Part shown: one piece after another, positions 1-6,261 of the stretch | Numbering within the stretch: the stretch's first letter is position 1 | Layout: each line of letters starts with the position of its first letter | Source: Lycorma delicatula | Taxonomy: Eukaryota > Arthropoda > Insecta > Hemiptera > Fulgoridae | DNA: 64,000 nt | NCBI RefSeq assembly: GCF_047948215.1 | Contig: NC_134457.1 | Coordinates: 15,536,626-15,600,625 of the forward strand | Direction: 5' to 3' | Notes under the pieces: model-generated | The model's database searches: none | What the model saw: the letters and a program-made list of their open reading frames with translations, nothing else | Told to the model about the DNA's origin: nothing | Position numbers and translations under genes: made by a program

Positions 1-2
1 AG

Positions 3-308
3 GTGAGTGGAAAATGTGCGTTACATTCCGGTTGTTTCTACATGGAGTGGTTAAAGTTGTGTAAAAAGCCGTTGGATCTTGTAAGGGAAGCCGATCGATT
101 GCGTTCGTTTGTGAACACAAACGCTGAAAACAAAGAGGAATTGGCAAAAAACGGTTATTACTATTCCTTTAACGAATTGTGTGTAAAATGTTGTTGGTGT
201 AACGAAAGGATGGATGCGCATCGCCACTCAACTCGTTGTCAAGACTGCATCAAGGAAAACGTGCCGCTTTCGTTTGAACATGTTGTTCCACGTCGAGAAC
301 CGCTGTAG
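3..308 (+). CDS. BIR-domain (IAP-like) protein, partial or frameshifted
   Basis: A 101-residue reading frame with a recognisable baculovirus-IAP-repeat core. It has the leading R..SF pattern near residues 32-36, LAKNGYYY at 48-54, then Cys63-x2-Cys66, His75 and Cys82. This is CX2C-X8-HX6C, so the zinc ligands are present but the segment between the Cys pair and the His is about 8 residues shorter than in classical BIRs (CX2C-X16-HX6C). BIR proteins of cells and insect DNA viruses bind caspases or IAP antagonists and block apoptosis; whether this shortened form can do so is unknown. The frame begins at the window edge, so the start is unsure. It stops at 308, but another frame stays open to about 493 (Leu- and Lys-rich, no RING visible), which suggests a frameshift near the stop. 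Structured repeat E1 follows at 435. The BIR call is fairly firm; a viral origin is inferred from the neighbours. Confidence 0.6.
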   Translation: MSGKCALHSGCFYMEWLKLCKKPLDLVREADRLRSFVNTNAENKEELAKNGYYYSFNELCVKCCWCNERMDAHRHSTRCQDCIKENVPLSFEHVVPRREPL

Positions 309-434
309 AGCTCAGTCTGCTGCAAGATGTTGATGAATCAACATCTTTGGTTAGAGATCTCAATTATATTAATAGCCTTCCTTATGTCAGGAATATTATT
401 TATGCTTGCAAAAATTTGAAAAAAAAAAAGATTC

Positions 435-536
435 GAGTGTTTTACAGTAGGCCTATTGGGGAGAGATTTCACTCATGTAAAAAAAAATCCTAACGCGCCA
501 CGGTTACTACCTCGTGGGTGGTGTGGAAACGTAACC
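435..536 (+). repeat. Structured repeat E1, copy 1
   Basis: First of four copies of a roughly 100-nt element (others at 1998, 5148 and 56767). It opens with GAGTG, passes a GGGGAGAGAT...CACTC segment and an A-rich tract, and ends in a hairpin. Here the hairpin stem is GGTTAC/GTAACC (502-507 with 531-536) around the conserved loop core ACCTC..GGGTGGTGTGGAAA. The stem bases differ between copies but stay complementary. It lies between the BIR frame and the next ORF. Confidence 0.6.
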
Positions 537-554
537 AACTATATAGACCTCCCG

Positions 555-875
555 ATGTACAATTCCATCCGCAGTTTAGCGATGGATGTTGATATAGCCG
601 CATCGGTGTGGACAATTAGATTTTTTCCGAATCGATGCGTAAGAACGTTGCGTCATCTTATGAAACTTACAACCGCTGCGTTTCCACACGCAACAAGTAT
701 AACCGCAGACGTACACTGTTTCAATACCGTTAGAGTGGTTTTCAATTACGACGCTACTTACGCTGAACTTTACAACGGATTACAAGAATATTTAGACAGT
801 TTAAAAATCGATACCGTAGACGGAATGTGTAGACATTATATTCGTTATAGTGATTGTGGTGGGGGTAAGGTATAA
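555..875 (+). CDS. Unrecognised small protein, member 1 of a tandem pair
   Basis: About 106 residues from the first ATG inside a longer open frame. The upstream part of that frame (from 456) is only repeat E1 read through, so the ATG at 555 is chosen. No known family is recognised. The core (W..RFFPN...TLRHL....FP....I.....NTVRVVF.Y...Y..LQEYLDSL) aligns with the protein encoded directly downstream at 906: shared Trp, F.P, T.L.HL, FP, NTV and a C-terminal Tyr/Leu pattern. The two look like tandem duplicates of a single domain of about 70 residues. A GATTGTGG/CCACAATC inverted repeat spans the stop codon region (about 851-893). Confidence 0.5.
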   Translation: MYNSIRSLAMDVDIAASVWTIRFFPNRCVRTLRHLMKLTTAAFPHATSITADVHCFNTVRVVFNYDATYAELYNGLQEYLDSLKIDTVDGMCRHYIRYSDCGGGKV

Positions 876-905
876 TATAAAACCACAATCATTCAAGCCT
901 TAACG

Positions 906-1199
906 ATGGAAGTGTCCACATGGATGGTGACTTTCTTACCGACTAGCCCGATAACAAACCTAACGCATTTAAAGGATATATTACCGGATCGATTTCCGAT
1001 TTCAATAATTACAGAAACTGAGACATTACCAAATACCGTACTTTTAGGAATACCGTTCAAAACATACATTCAAGATATTGAAAGTGAACTTACAGATATG
1101 ATAAATTGGATTGTGGTGAGTGAGTGTGATATGAACATATTTTTGACAAAAAAAATAAAAAACTTAACGAAAGAATCGCAAAAACCAATCGTAACTTGA
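906..1199 (+). CDS. Unrecognised small protein, member 2 of a tandem pair
   Basis: A 97-residue ORF from a clear ATG, 30 bases after the preceding stop. It contains TWMVTFLP, then T.LTHL, RFP and NTVLLGIPF, aligning along its length with the protein encoded at 555-875. It ends in a Lys-rich tail (KKIKNLTKESQK). There is no signal peptide, membrane segment or known domain. Tight same-strand spacing with its paralogue and with the ORF at 1255 is more like a compact viral genome than insect genes. Function unknown. Confidence 0.5.
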   Translation: MEVSTWMVTFLPTSPITNLTHLKDILPDRFPISIITETETLPNTVLLGIPFKTYIQDIESELTDMINWIVVSECDMNIFLTKKIKNLTKESQKPIVT

Positions 1200-1254
1200 A
1201 CGATTACAAAGAGATATTGTTTTTCTGTAAAAAATTATCGGATTTGTATTAGTG

Positions 1255-1986
1255 ATGGAGAAGACTTTTACCGATTCGGTTAACGAATTGAAGTTTATTG
1301 CATCGTATATATGTAAATATTGTTTTATGATGCTTGTCACTCACTCTGTTCACTGTGGTGATAAAACACACGCTATCGATTGTAAGAAATTCGACTATTG
1401 CGGACGTGGACTACTAGAATACTTGTGTTCCTGCGATTTGATTATTGAAAACGTGAAAAGAATATACGCTATGGTACGTGCAAATAAATACGAAGTGTTA
1501 TGGGAAAATCCGTTTGCCTGTAGAGTTATCGACGGTAACGAACTCTATCGATTACTTTGCAAAATCGCTGAAAGGTGTGGAAGGGATATAACCATCTACA
1601 CGGTACCATCGTTAACTAATCATTTGAGTGTCAGCCCTGCGGGTGTGATGATGGATGCCATATCATTTGTTAACACTTTCAACGATGAAGATTGTTTTCT
1701 CAAGAAAATACCGTGGAAAAAGTTGTCTGATCTTCATGTTGGAGTAGACTATGTATTGTTGGATATGAGAAAGGTGTTTACACCTTTATATGAGTATCGT
1801 ATTTGCGCCATATTGTACGACGCCGAAGCGGATGAACTTGGTTGCTTTCGAATCTATTTACCACTGAAATATACAAATAGATTTACCGATGACGAAATGA
1901 CCGTTGTAAGACATCATTCGATGAAATTAACTTATTACGGAATAAAAGAAGACGGCTTCACTGAAGATTTAAAAGTAAGTTTGTAA
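1255..1986 (+). CDS. Cys-rich 243-aa virus-like protein with a C-terminal LP.KY module
   Basis: Longest intact ORF in the left block. The frame opens at a GTG at 1252, but the ATG at 1255 is the likely start. The N-terminal half is rich in Cys and His (CKYC, HSVHCGDKTH, CKKFDYCGRG, CSCD), suggesting metal binding. The C-terminal third (about residues 166-240) reads DYVLLDMRKVFTPLYEYR...FRIYLPLKYTNRFTDDEM...MKLTYYG. The block beginning YLP-x-[KR]-[YF] and ending in a hydrophobic strand plus YYG/FKG recurs in the broken gene at 3151-3472 and so defines a family inside this window. The alternating strand pattern could be an OB-like fold, which is only a guess. The stop is followed 12 bases later by repeat E1 copy 2. 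Function not assigned. Confidence 0.6.
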   Translation: MEKTFTDSVNELKFIASYICKYCFMMLVTHSVHCGDKTHAIDCKKFDYCGRGLLEYLCSCDLIIENVKRIYAMVRANKYEVLWENPFACRVIDGNELYRLLCKIAERCGRDITIYTVPSLTNHLSVSPAGVMMDAISFVNTFNDEDCFLKKIPWKKLSDLHVGVDYVLLDMRKVFTPLYEYRICAILYDAEADELGCFRIYLPLKYTNRFTDDEMTVVRHHSMKLTYYGIKEDGFTEDLKVSL

Positions 1987-1997
1987 AACTATACGTC

Positions 1998-2094
1998 GAG
2001 TGTTTATAGGCCTCACGGGGAGAGATATCACTCGTTAAAAAAAAATCTCAACGCGCTATGTTACATACCTCATGGGTGGTGTGGAAATTGTAAC
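1998..2094 (+). repeat. Structured repeat E1, copy 2
   Basis: Second copy of the roughly 100-nt element, starting 12 bases after the stop of the 243-aa ORF. The terminal hairpin stem is GTTACA/TGTAAC (2060-2065 with 2089-2094), a different but still fully paired sequence compared with copy 1 (GGTTAC/GTAACC) and copies 3-4 (GGTTGC/GCAAC). The conserved loop core TACCTC.TGGGTGGTGTGGAAA is retained. Confidence 0.6.
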
Positions 2095-2141
2095 TTTCAT
2101 TCACTTGTCAGACCTTACAGTGTTCACTACTAGCGTTTATT

Positions 2142-2465
2142 ATGTCTATCAAGGAAAGAAAAGTACGGGAATATGTGACTGGTGTTCAGTCATTACAAGC
2201 ATTAAGCTGGCAAACAACTCTTAATACTATTCTAAAGCATACTAGAATAATTTACTATTATTCGGATGAAAGCACCATAAAGAAAGATCAAACGTATCAA
2301 TTTTTAAAACGATATAGTGCGTTGGTTCCGCGAAAGTTTTATGTCGTTTGTGTTTGGTCTTATCCGAATATTGAAGAAGAAGACGATGTATTTGAATTGT
2401 CGGCGGCATTAGATAATTATATATTTGGTGGATTGGCAGATTACGTGATCGTAGTGGACATATAA
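2142..2465 (+). CDS. Unrecognised 107-aa protein
   Basis: ORF from ATG 2142, 47 bases after repeat E1 copy 2. It is basic at the N-terminus (MSIKERKVREYV) and acidic in the middle (IEEEDDVFEL), and ends hydrophobic (LADYVIVVDI). A segment around residues 64-75 (RKFYVVCVWSYP) looks like a buried beta strand. No family is recognised. It converges with the minus-strand gene at 2483-2737; only 17 bases separate the two stop codons, and the histone-like stem-loop at 2490-2505 lies in this convergence. Confidence 0.45.
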   Translation: MSIKERKVREYVTGVQSLQALSWQTTLNTILKHTRIIYYYSDESTIKKDQTYQFLKRYSALVPRKFYVVCVWSYPNIEEEDDVFELSAALDNYIFGGLADYVIVVDI

Positions 2466-2482
2466 TGTGTAAATGAGAGTGT

Positions 2483-2737
2483 TTAAGGTGGTCCTGAAAA
2501 GGACCGATTTTTTTGGATAAAAGGTTTGTTATATTCGTAAAGATTTAAATATTTTATCGTATTCAATAACTTTTTTTTATTTTTTATTTTTTTCTTAAAA
2601 GATCTTCTTTGGAACATATATGTATTACGTACTGATTCGAAATAATCATATACTTCATCAATATTAGGAGAAAGGTTTTCAAGTGTATCGCTCTCAATTA
2701 CGTATAGTACAAATTCTTCATCTGCTAACAGATCCAT
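2483..2737 (-). CDS. Small acidic protein MDL(L/S)ADEEF, left copy
   Basis: An 84-residue ORF whose first about 43 residues (MDLLADEEFVLYVIESDTLE and on to the RNTYM.QR block) are nearly identical to the ORF at 57590 on the other strand. After that point the two diverge completely; here the tail is Lys/Asn-rich. The region just upstream of the ATG is also shared (GTGAAGTTTAACTA...CACTTCA.AAATGGATCT), so the repeated unit includes the 5' UTR. A TATAAATA box lies 34 bases upstream of the ATG (2771-2778, minus strand). The last codons overlap a 16-nt histone-type stem-loop (2490-2505). No known domain. The conserved N-terminal block in two copies makes a real protein likely. Confidence 0.55.
   Translation of the reverse strand: MDLLADEEFVLYVIESDTLENLSPNIDEVYDYFESVRNTYMFQRRSFKKKIKNKKKLLNTIKYLNLYEYNKPFIQKNRSFSGPP
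2490..2505 (-). promoter_or_regulatory. Histone-mRNA-type 3' stem-loop (GGTCCTTTTCAGGACC)
   Basis: Read on the minus strand this is a perfect 6-bp stem with a TTTC loop, preceded by AATC and followed by ACC. That is the architecture of the replication-dependent histone mRNA 3' stem-loop bound by SLBP. It lies at the very end of the minus-strand small-protein gene, overlapping its last codons. Two related stem-loops occur at 3493 and 4633, each 20-21 bases after a stop codon. No purine-rich downstream element is obvious. Confidence 0.55.
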
Positions 2738-2770
2738 TTCTGAAGTGGAAGTGTACTAGTTAAACTTCAC

Positions 2771-2778
2771 TATTTATA
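2771..2778 (-). promoter_or_regulatory. TATA box (TATAAATA) of the minus-strand small gene
   Basis: TATAAATA on the minus strand, 34 bases upstream of the ATG of the 2483-2737 gene. The same octamer precedes the plus-strand genes at 3151 and 3946. A GTGTGGTGGG motif (2791-2800) lies upstream of it and recurs, in the other orientation relative to its gene, upstream of the TATA box at 3882. Confidence 0.45.
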
Positions 2779-2809
2779 AAAATTGGAAGGGTGTGGTGGG
2801 ATGATTGTA

Positions 2810-2975
2810 TTTTCCTGTTTATAAGGAAAAATTTGAGCAAATGTGATTGGTGATAGACGTTTTCCTGTTTTAAAGGAAAAAATAACAATTTATTTCTGTT
2901 TTCCTGTTTATAAGGAAAAAATTAAGCAGATGTGTTGACAATAGATAAGCACGTGTTTTCCTGTTTTATAAAACT
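2810..2975. repeat. Palindromic enhancer-like repeat array between divergent genes
   Basis: Imperfect palindromes with arms TTTTCCT/AGGAAAA and a 7-nt centre lie at 2810-2830, 2860-2880 and 2899-2919, with a half-site near 2956. Between them runs a second repeat, roughly GAGC.GATGTG.....CAATAGATAAGCA. The array sits between the divergent TATA promoters at 2771 (minus) and 3081 (plus). Degenerate copies occur near 5535-5580 and 56930-57030. Short palindromes repeated in tandem are typical of insect DNA virus enhancers and origins (baculovirus hr regions); the analogy is structural, not by sequence. Confidence 0.5.
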
Positions 2976-3080
2976 TGAACGGATGTGCATGCAATAGATA
3001 AGCAGGTCAAAACATGATTGTGTGGTTATCATAAGGAAAATAATATCTACTTATTCGTTAACAAGCGGATGTACTAGGAG

Positions 3081-3088
3081 TATAAATA
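3081..3088 (+). promoter_or_regulatory. TATA box (TATAAATA) for the gene at 3151
   Basis: TATAAATA 63 bases upstream of the ATG at 3151. An insect initiator-like TCATTC lies about 26 bases downstream of the box. Confidence 0.45.
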
Positions 3089-3150
3089 GCCACTCGTAAC
3101 CGCTCTAGTCTCATTCTAAAGCTAACGTTTGAAGAAATAACAACATCATC

Positions 3151-3472
3151 ATGACTGACGGTAACAGAAAAGATTTTATTCATCAATTGAATAAGCGACT
3201 TGTTGCAACCAACCTAGAGACGAAGAGCCGTTGGTGATCTTACGATTGGGAAACCGTACGAGGTTGTATGGTTAAGAAAAATTTCAACGCGGTATGGAAA
3301 AAGTATCGTGTGTCGTTTACGTGAAGGTGAGGAAACGATGTTTAATGTTTACTTGCCGAGACGGTTTGCGGAAACATTGAAAGAGGACGAATTTGACACA
3401 ATAACTGAAATGAAGCTGAAACTCGTCTTCAAAGGATGCATCGGAAAAGCCTTCGATGTGGTATTCGAGTAA
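3151..3472 (+). pseudogene. Broken gene with a YLPRRF module (related to the 243-aa protein)
   Basis: From ATG 3151 the frame encodes 28 residues (MTDGNRKDFIHQLNKRLV...) and then hits TGA at 3235. The same frame stays open beyond that stop for about 34 more codons. A shift of frame then gives a segment from about 3315 to the TAA at 3470-3472 containing FNVYLPRRFAETL...EMKLKLVFKGCIG. This matches the C-terminal module of the 1255-1986 protein (YLP.[KR][YF] and L.Y/FKG spacing). It looks like one gene of about 107 codons with a nonsense mutation and a frameshift, though a small intron cannot be excluded. It has its own TATAAATA box and a histone-type stem-loop 21 bases after the stop. Confidence 0.5.
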
Positions 3473-3492
3473 TACCAGGTAGCTATTCAAAC

Positions 3493-3508
3493 TGTCCTTT
3501 TCAGGACA
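3493..3508 (+). promoter_or_regulatory. Histone-mRNA-type 3' stem-loop (TGTCCTTTTCAGGACA)
   Basis: Perfect 6-bp stem with a TTTC loop, starting 21 bases after the TAA at 3470-3472. The 5' flank is CAAAC and the 3' flank ACAAC, close to the histone consensus flanks. The sequence after it (ACAACACATTA..CAA..AACACAAAATTACACA) is conserved at 4648-4685. Spacing and loop match metazoan histone 3' ends. Confidence 0.6.
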
Positions 3509-3560
3509 ACAACACATTAAACAAACAACACAAAATTACACATACATACACAAAACAAAA

Positions 3561-3758
3561 AACACTTTAAACCCCCATTCAATAAAAACTGTAACTAACT
3601 ATTGTTTTATTTAGAAAATGTTTTCTTTTAAAGAAAACAAGAAAAAAAACGATATTTAATTACATTTATTGAATGCAGGTTCCAAGGCCCGCGACATGAT
3701 GTGGTAATAGATTTATCTACTATCAGATTATGTTGCAAATGGTGAGGAGAGTGTGTTT
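3561..3758 (+). repeat. Structured repeat E2, copy a
   Basis: First of four copies of a roughly 160-200-nt element (others at 4698, 5242 and 56264). Conserved landmarks: AACACT..TAAACCCCCAT, GGTTCCAAGGCC and AATGGTGAGGAGAGTGT. Stem 1 is CATTCAATAAA/TTTATTGAATG; stem 2 is GCGACAT...AGA/TCT...ATGTTGC. Copies b-d have different bases at both stems that still pair. This copy is about 40 nt longer than the others because of an insert containing TTTTCTTTTAAAGAAAA. Confidence 0.6.
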
Positions 3759-3881
3759 AATACATTGTTCTTTTTTTTTTAAATGTTGTCCGGATATCGG
3801 ATGATTTTTTCCCGCGTCGTGGGGTGGGGAGACTGTAACATTCTGATTGGAAGAGAGAGTAGGGTGTGGTGGGGAGTAGCA

Positions 3882-3889
3882 TATAAATA
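3882..3889 (+). promoter_or_regulatory. TATA box (TATAAATA) for the gene at 3946
   Basis: TATAAATA 57 bases upstream of ATG 3946, preceded by AGGGTGTGGTGGGG. This is the third gene in the block with the same octamer. Confidence 0.45.
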
Positions 3890-3945
3890 CAGTGTAACCG
3901 GGTGAAGTAGTTTATTCTTTGGGAGACACTCGAGGTGTAAACATC

Positions 3946-4613
3946 ATGATTCCTGTTAGAGAAGAAGATGTGCGCGTACGTGTTGGCGATCAACGTCTGA
4001 CGCCTACGTGTTTTAAATTAAAACACAGTTTCGCATATGTTATCGATTATCTAAACATGATTTCGATAAAAACGGTGATAACCTATTGGTGAGGATAATT
4101 TTCAATGATGGTGATTTCGGATGTGGACGAAAATATTATTGCGAATTTGAATGTGGTGATAAAGCTATTGCACTTATTGATAGCAAAGAAGTACTGTTTT
4201 CTGGATTCTACGGTGACGACGGTAACGTAAAGGCGTTCAAATTAAATCGTTCGTCAAATATGAATTTGAATGCGTCCGTGTTACACGATCTCAATACGTC
4301 GCATCGAAAAAACAACGTACTCGCTGTAAACGTGTATGTTGCAAATGAAAGAAGAAGAGTAACTTCTAATGTAGCGACGGACGGAGGACTTTTCTTCAGA
4401 GGTTGTGATGAGGTAGATTGTTCTGCTGATGGTTGTAACGATGATATCCAACCGCTGTTGGTGGCGTACGACACAAATGAAAATTCAGAATTCGATTACG
4501 TTAAAACCAATCGATATATGAAAGGACGTCACATCGCTTCTCTTTATTTTATTTTATACAATAATACGAAACGCAAAGAAGAGGATAAAGAAAACTGTCA
4601 ACGAATTTTCTAA
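3946..4613 (+). pseudogene. Unrecognised gene, probably frameshifted (about 200 codons)
   Basis: ATG 3946, well placed behind the TATA box, opens 48 codons (MIPVREEDVRVRVGDQRLTP...) ending at TGA 4090-4092. A second frame is open to TAA 4611-4613 and overlaps the first from about 4014. It lacks its own ATG at the start (the long frame can only begin at TTG 4086), so a frameshift or a small intron between the two parts is likely. The second part has NDGDFGCGRKYYCEFECGD and a Cys-containing FRGCDEVDCSADGCNDD segment, and ends basic/acidic (NNTKRKEEDKENCQRIF). No known family. A histone-type stem-loop follows 20 bases after the stop, as in the gene before it. Confidence 0.5.
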
Positions 4614-4632
4614 TTTCTACGATGTTTAAATA

Positions 4633-4648
4633 AGTCCTTTTAAGGACT
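4633..4648 (+). promoter_or_regulatory. Histone-mRNA-type 3' stem-loop variant (AGTCCTTTTAAGGACT)
   Basis: Perfect 6-bp stem with a TTTA loop, 20 bases after the stop at 4611-4613. Compared with TGTCCT/AGGACA (3493) and GGTCCT/AGGACC (2490) the outer base pair differs but pairing is kept, which argues that the hairpin is maintained. The 3' flank ACAACACATTA is shared with the 3493 copy. Confidence 0.55.
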
Positions 4649-4697
4649 ACAACACATTACACAATCAACACAAAATTACACACATACACAAAACAAA

Positions 4698-4855
4698 AAC
4701 ACTTTAAACCCCCATACAATAAATCGTAACTAACTATTGTTTTAAAACGATATTTATTTACGTTTACTGTATGCAATGGTTCCAAGGCCCGTGACATGAT
4801 ATGATATTGGATTTATCCACTATCAATTGTGTTACAAATGGTGAGGAGAGTGTTT
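4698..4855 (+). repeat. Structured repeat E2, copy b
   Basis: Second E2 copy, nearly identical to copy d (56264). Stem 1 is CATACA.TAA/TTTACTGTATG; stem 2 is GTGACAT...TGG/CCA...TGTTAC. Compared with copy a, paired bases change together (AGA/TCT versus TGG/CCA). It begins 50 bases after the stem-loop at 4633. Confidence 0.6.
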
Positions 4856-4935
4856 AACAAATATTTAAGTATTTTCGAAGGTGGTGCGATAGACATATGC
4901 TTGCAATATTACGTTTATGTATGCGAATCATTATT

Positions 4936-5136
4936 TCTTTACAAGAGCGTGATGTTATGAACAACAAATGCAAATGATGAATAATGATAAACTTACACAA
5001 GAAGGCAGGTTTCGCATACATAACTTAGAGAGTTATCTTGGGATTTTTTTGTTTCACATAGATCTGCTTTCTTGTATAAGTTTATCATTACTCATTACTT
5101 GCATTTGTTGTTCATAACATCCCGGTCTTGTAAAGA
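4936..5136 (+). repeat. Long hairpin E3, copy a
   Basis: A 201-nt inverted repeat: TCTTTACAAGA...GATGTTATGAACAACAAATGCAA on the left arm pairs with the matching right arm ending CTTGTAAAGA. Arms are about 75 bp with a few mismatches and the loop is about 50 nt. The loop contains TTCGCATACATAA (5011-5023), which is also complementary to TTATGTATGCGAA just outside the hairpin (4915-4927), so a competing fold exists. A second copy at 56524-56732 keeps the pairing despite sequence change. Confidence 0.65.
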
Positions 5137-5147
5137 TATATATAGTC

Positions 5148-5241
5148 GAGTGTTTTTTAGGCCTACTGGGGAGAGATATCACTTTAAAAAAAATCTCAAC
5201 GCACCGCGGTTGCTACCTCTGGGGTGGTGTGGAAATGCAAC
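5148..5241 (+). repeat. Structured repeat E1, copy 3
   Basis: Third E1 copy. The terminal stem is GGTTGC/GCAAC (5208-5213 with 5237-5241). It abuts E2 copy c with no gap, and E3 ends 11 bases upstream, so E3-E1-E2 form a cassette here. Confidence 0.6.
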
Positions 5242-5401
5242 AACACTCTAAACCCCCATACAGTAATGTAAAACTATTTTTTAGAAATAAAATGTAGTCG
5301 ATCGGCATTACTGGATGAAGGTTCCAAGGCCTGCGGTGTAATCCAACGTCAGATTCACCATCTGTTGTCGAATTACACTTGCGAATGGTGAGGAGAGTGT
5401 T
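5242..5401 (+). repeat. Structured repeat E2, copy c
   Basis: Most diverged E2 copy. The closing stem AACACTCT/AGAGTGTT is extended to 8 bp. Stem 1 is CATACAGTAATG/CATTACTGGATG; stem 2 is GTGTAATCC/GAATTACAC with inner pairs CAAC/GTTG and CAGAT/ATCTG. Landmarks ACCCCCAT, GGTTCCAAGGCC and GGTGAGGAGAGTGTT are unchanged. Confidence 0.6.
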
Positions 5402-5555
5402 CCAACACATGAATTCATTTCATAATTTTTTTTTATTTTACAGATCCAGACACAACCGGATTTAACCGGTTACAACAACTCAAGTCATTTTTGTATCATG
5501 CGGTTGATAAAGGAAAAAATAAGAATTTATTTCTGTTTTCCTGTTCATAGGGAAA

Positions 5556-6254
5556 ATGCGACTGTTTTCCTGTTCAAGAGAGCCACGCGTAGGCCGGACG
5601 GTTCGTCAGTCGAGCGCCGCATCCCGCACGGTAAACATCTCTCTACGTCGCTCCGCTAACACACACACGCGCAAACACACGCGTAGCAGACACCGACTCC
5701 CGGGGCACGATCTACGACGACGCCTCCCGACGCCGTCGCCTGGACGACCAGGATCATCCTCGAGGTAAATCTAAATTTTTTTCACAGACACCACCTCCCG
5801 GTGCACGAGCCACAACGAAGACCTCGGATCTTCCTCGAGGAACATCCGCGTCGAGGCGACGACGACGATAAGGTTCTCGTCGTCGCCACGACGACCAGGA
5901 TCATCCTCCAGGAACGTCCTAGGAAAGACCGCGGGCTACGACGTCACAAACAGGTTGGAAAGACTGCACCGACTCCCGGTGCACGATCTACGACGACCAG
6001 GATCATCCTCGAGTAACGTCCTAAAAAACAGGTTGGAAAGACTGCGGGCTACGACGTCACAATCCAAGATGGCCGACCTAAAAAATCACATCGGAAAGAC
6101 TGCGGGCTACGGCGTCACCGACGTCACGTCATCCAAGATGGCCAACCTAGACGCCATCTTGGCCGCCATTTTCCAAGATGGCGGACATCTGCCATCTTTG
6201 ATGACGTCACTTCCTGACGCCGTACCCCCATTTCCGTACTACTTACAAAAATAA
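5556..6254. repeat. GC-rich regulatory-like repeat block, left copy
   Basis: Compositional island (high GC, CpG-rich) in AT-rich DNA. It holds sub-repeats: CAGGTTGGAAAGACTGC.. three times (about 5949, 6028, 6084), CCCGGTGCACGATCTACGAC, and CCAGGATCATCCTCGAG. Its right part has five AAGATGGC/GCCATCTT motifs (6066, 6135, 6153, 6175, 6191) and TGACGTCA at 6202-6209. These match YY1/Pho (AAGATGGCGGC) and CRE/ATF consensus sites. Open frames across the block are Arg/Thr/Pro-rich repeat read-through and are not called as genes. The block is repeated directly at about 57025-57555. Confidence 0.55.
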
Positions 6255-6261
6255 TTTACTC

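Noticed and set aside
456..554. N-terminal extension of the 555 ORF
   Set aside because: The extension is repeat E1 read as codons; the equivalent bases in copies 2-4 have no matching frame.
2810..3060. CRISPR-like array
   Set aside because: Repeats are short palindromes with variable spacing in a eukaryotic context and no cas genes; not a CRISPR.
3317..3517. 66-aa minus-strand ORF
   Set aside because: Shadow of the YLPRRF module on the plus strand.
5556..6254. Arg/Thr/Pro-rich ORFs in the GC-rich block (also 57011-57516)
   Set aside because: They are overlapping frames through GC-rich tandem sub-repeats, differ in frame between the two copies and lack any conserved product.
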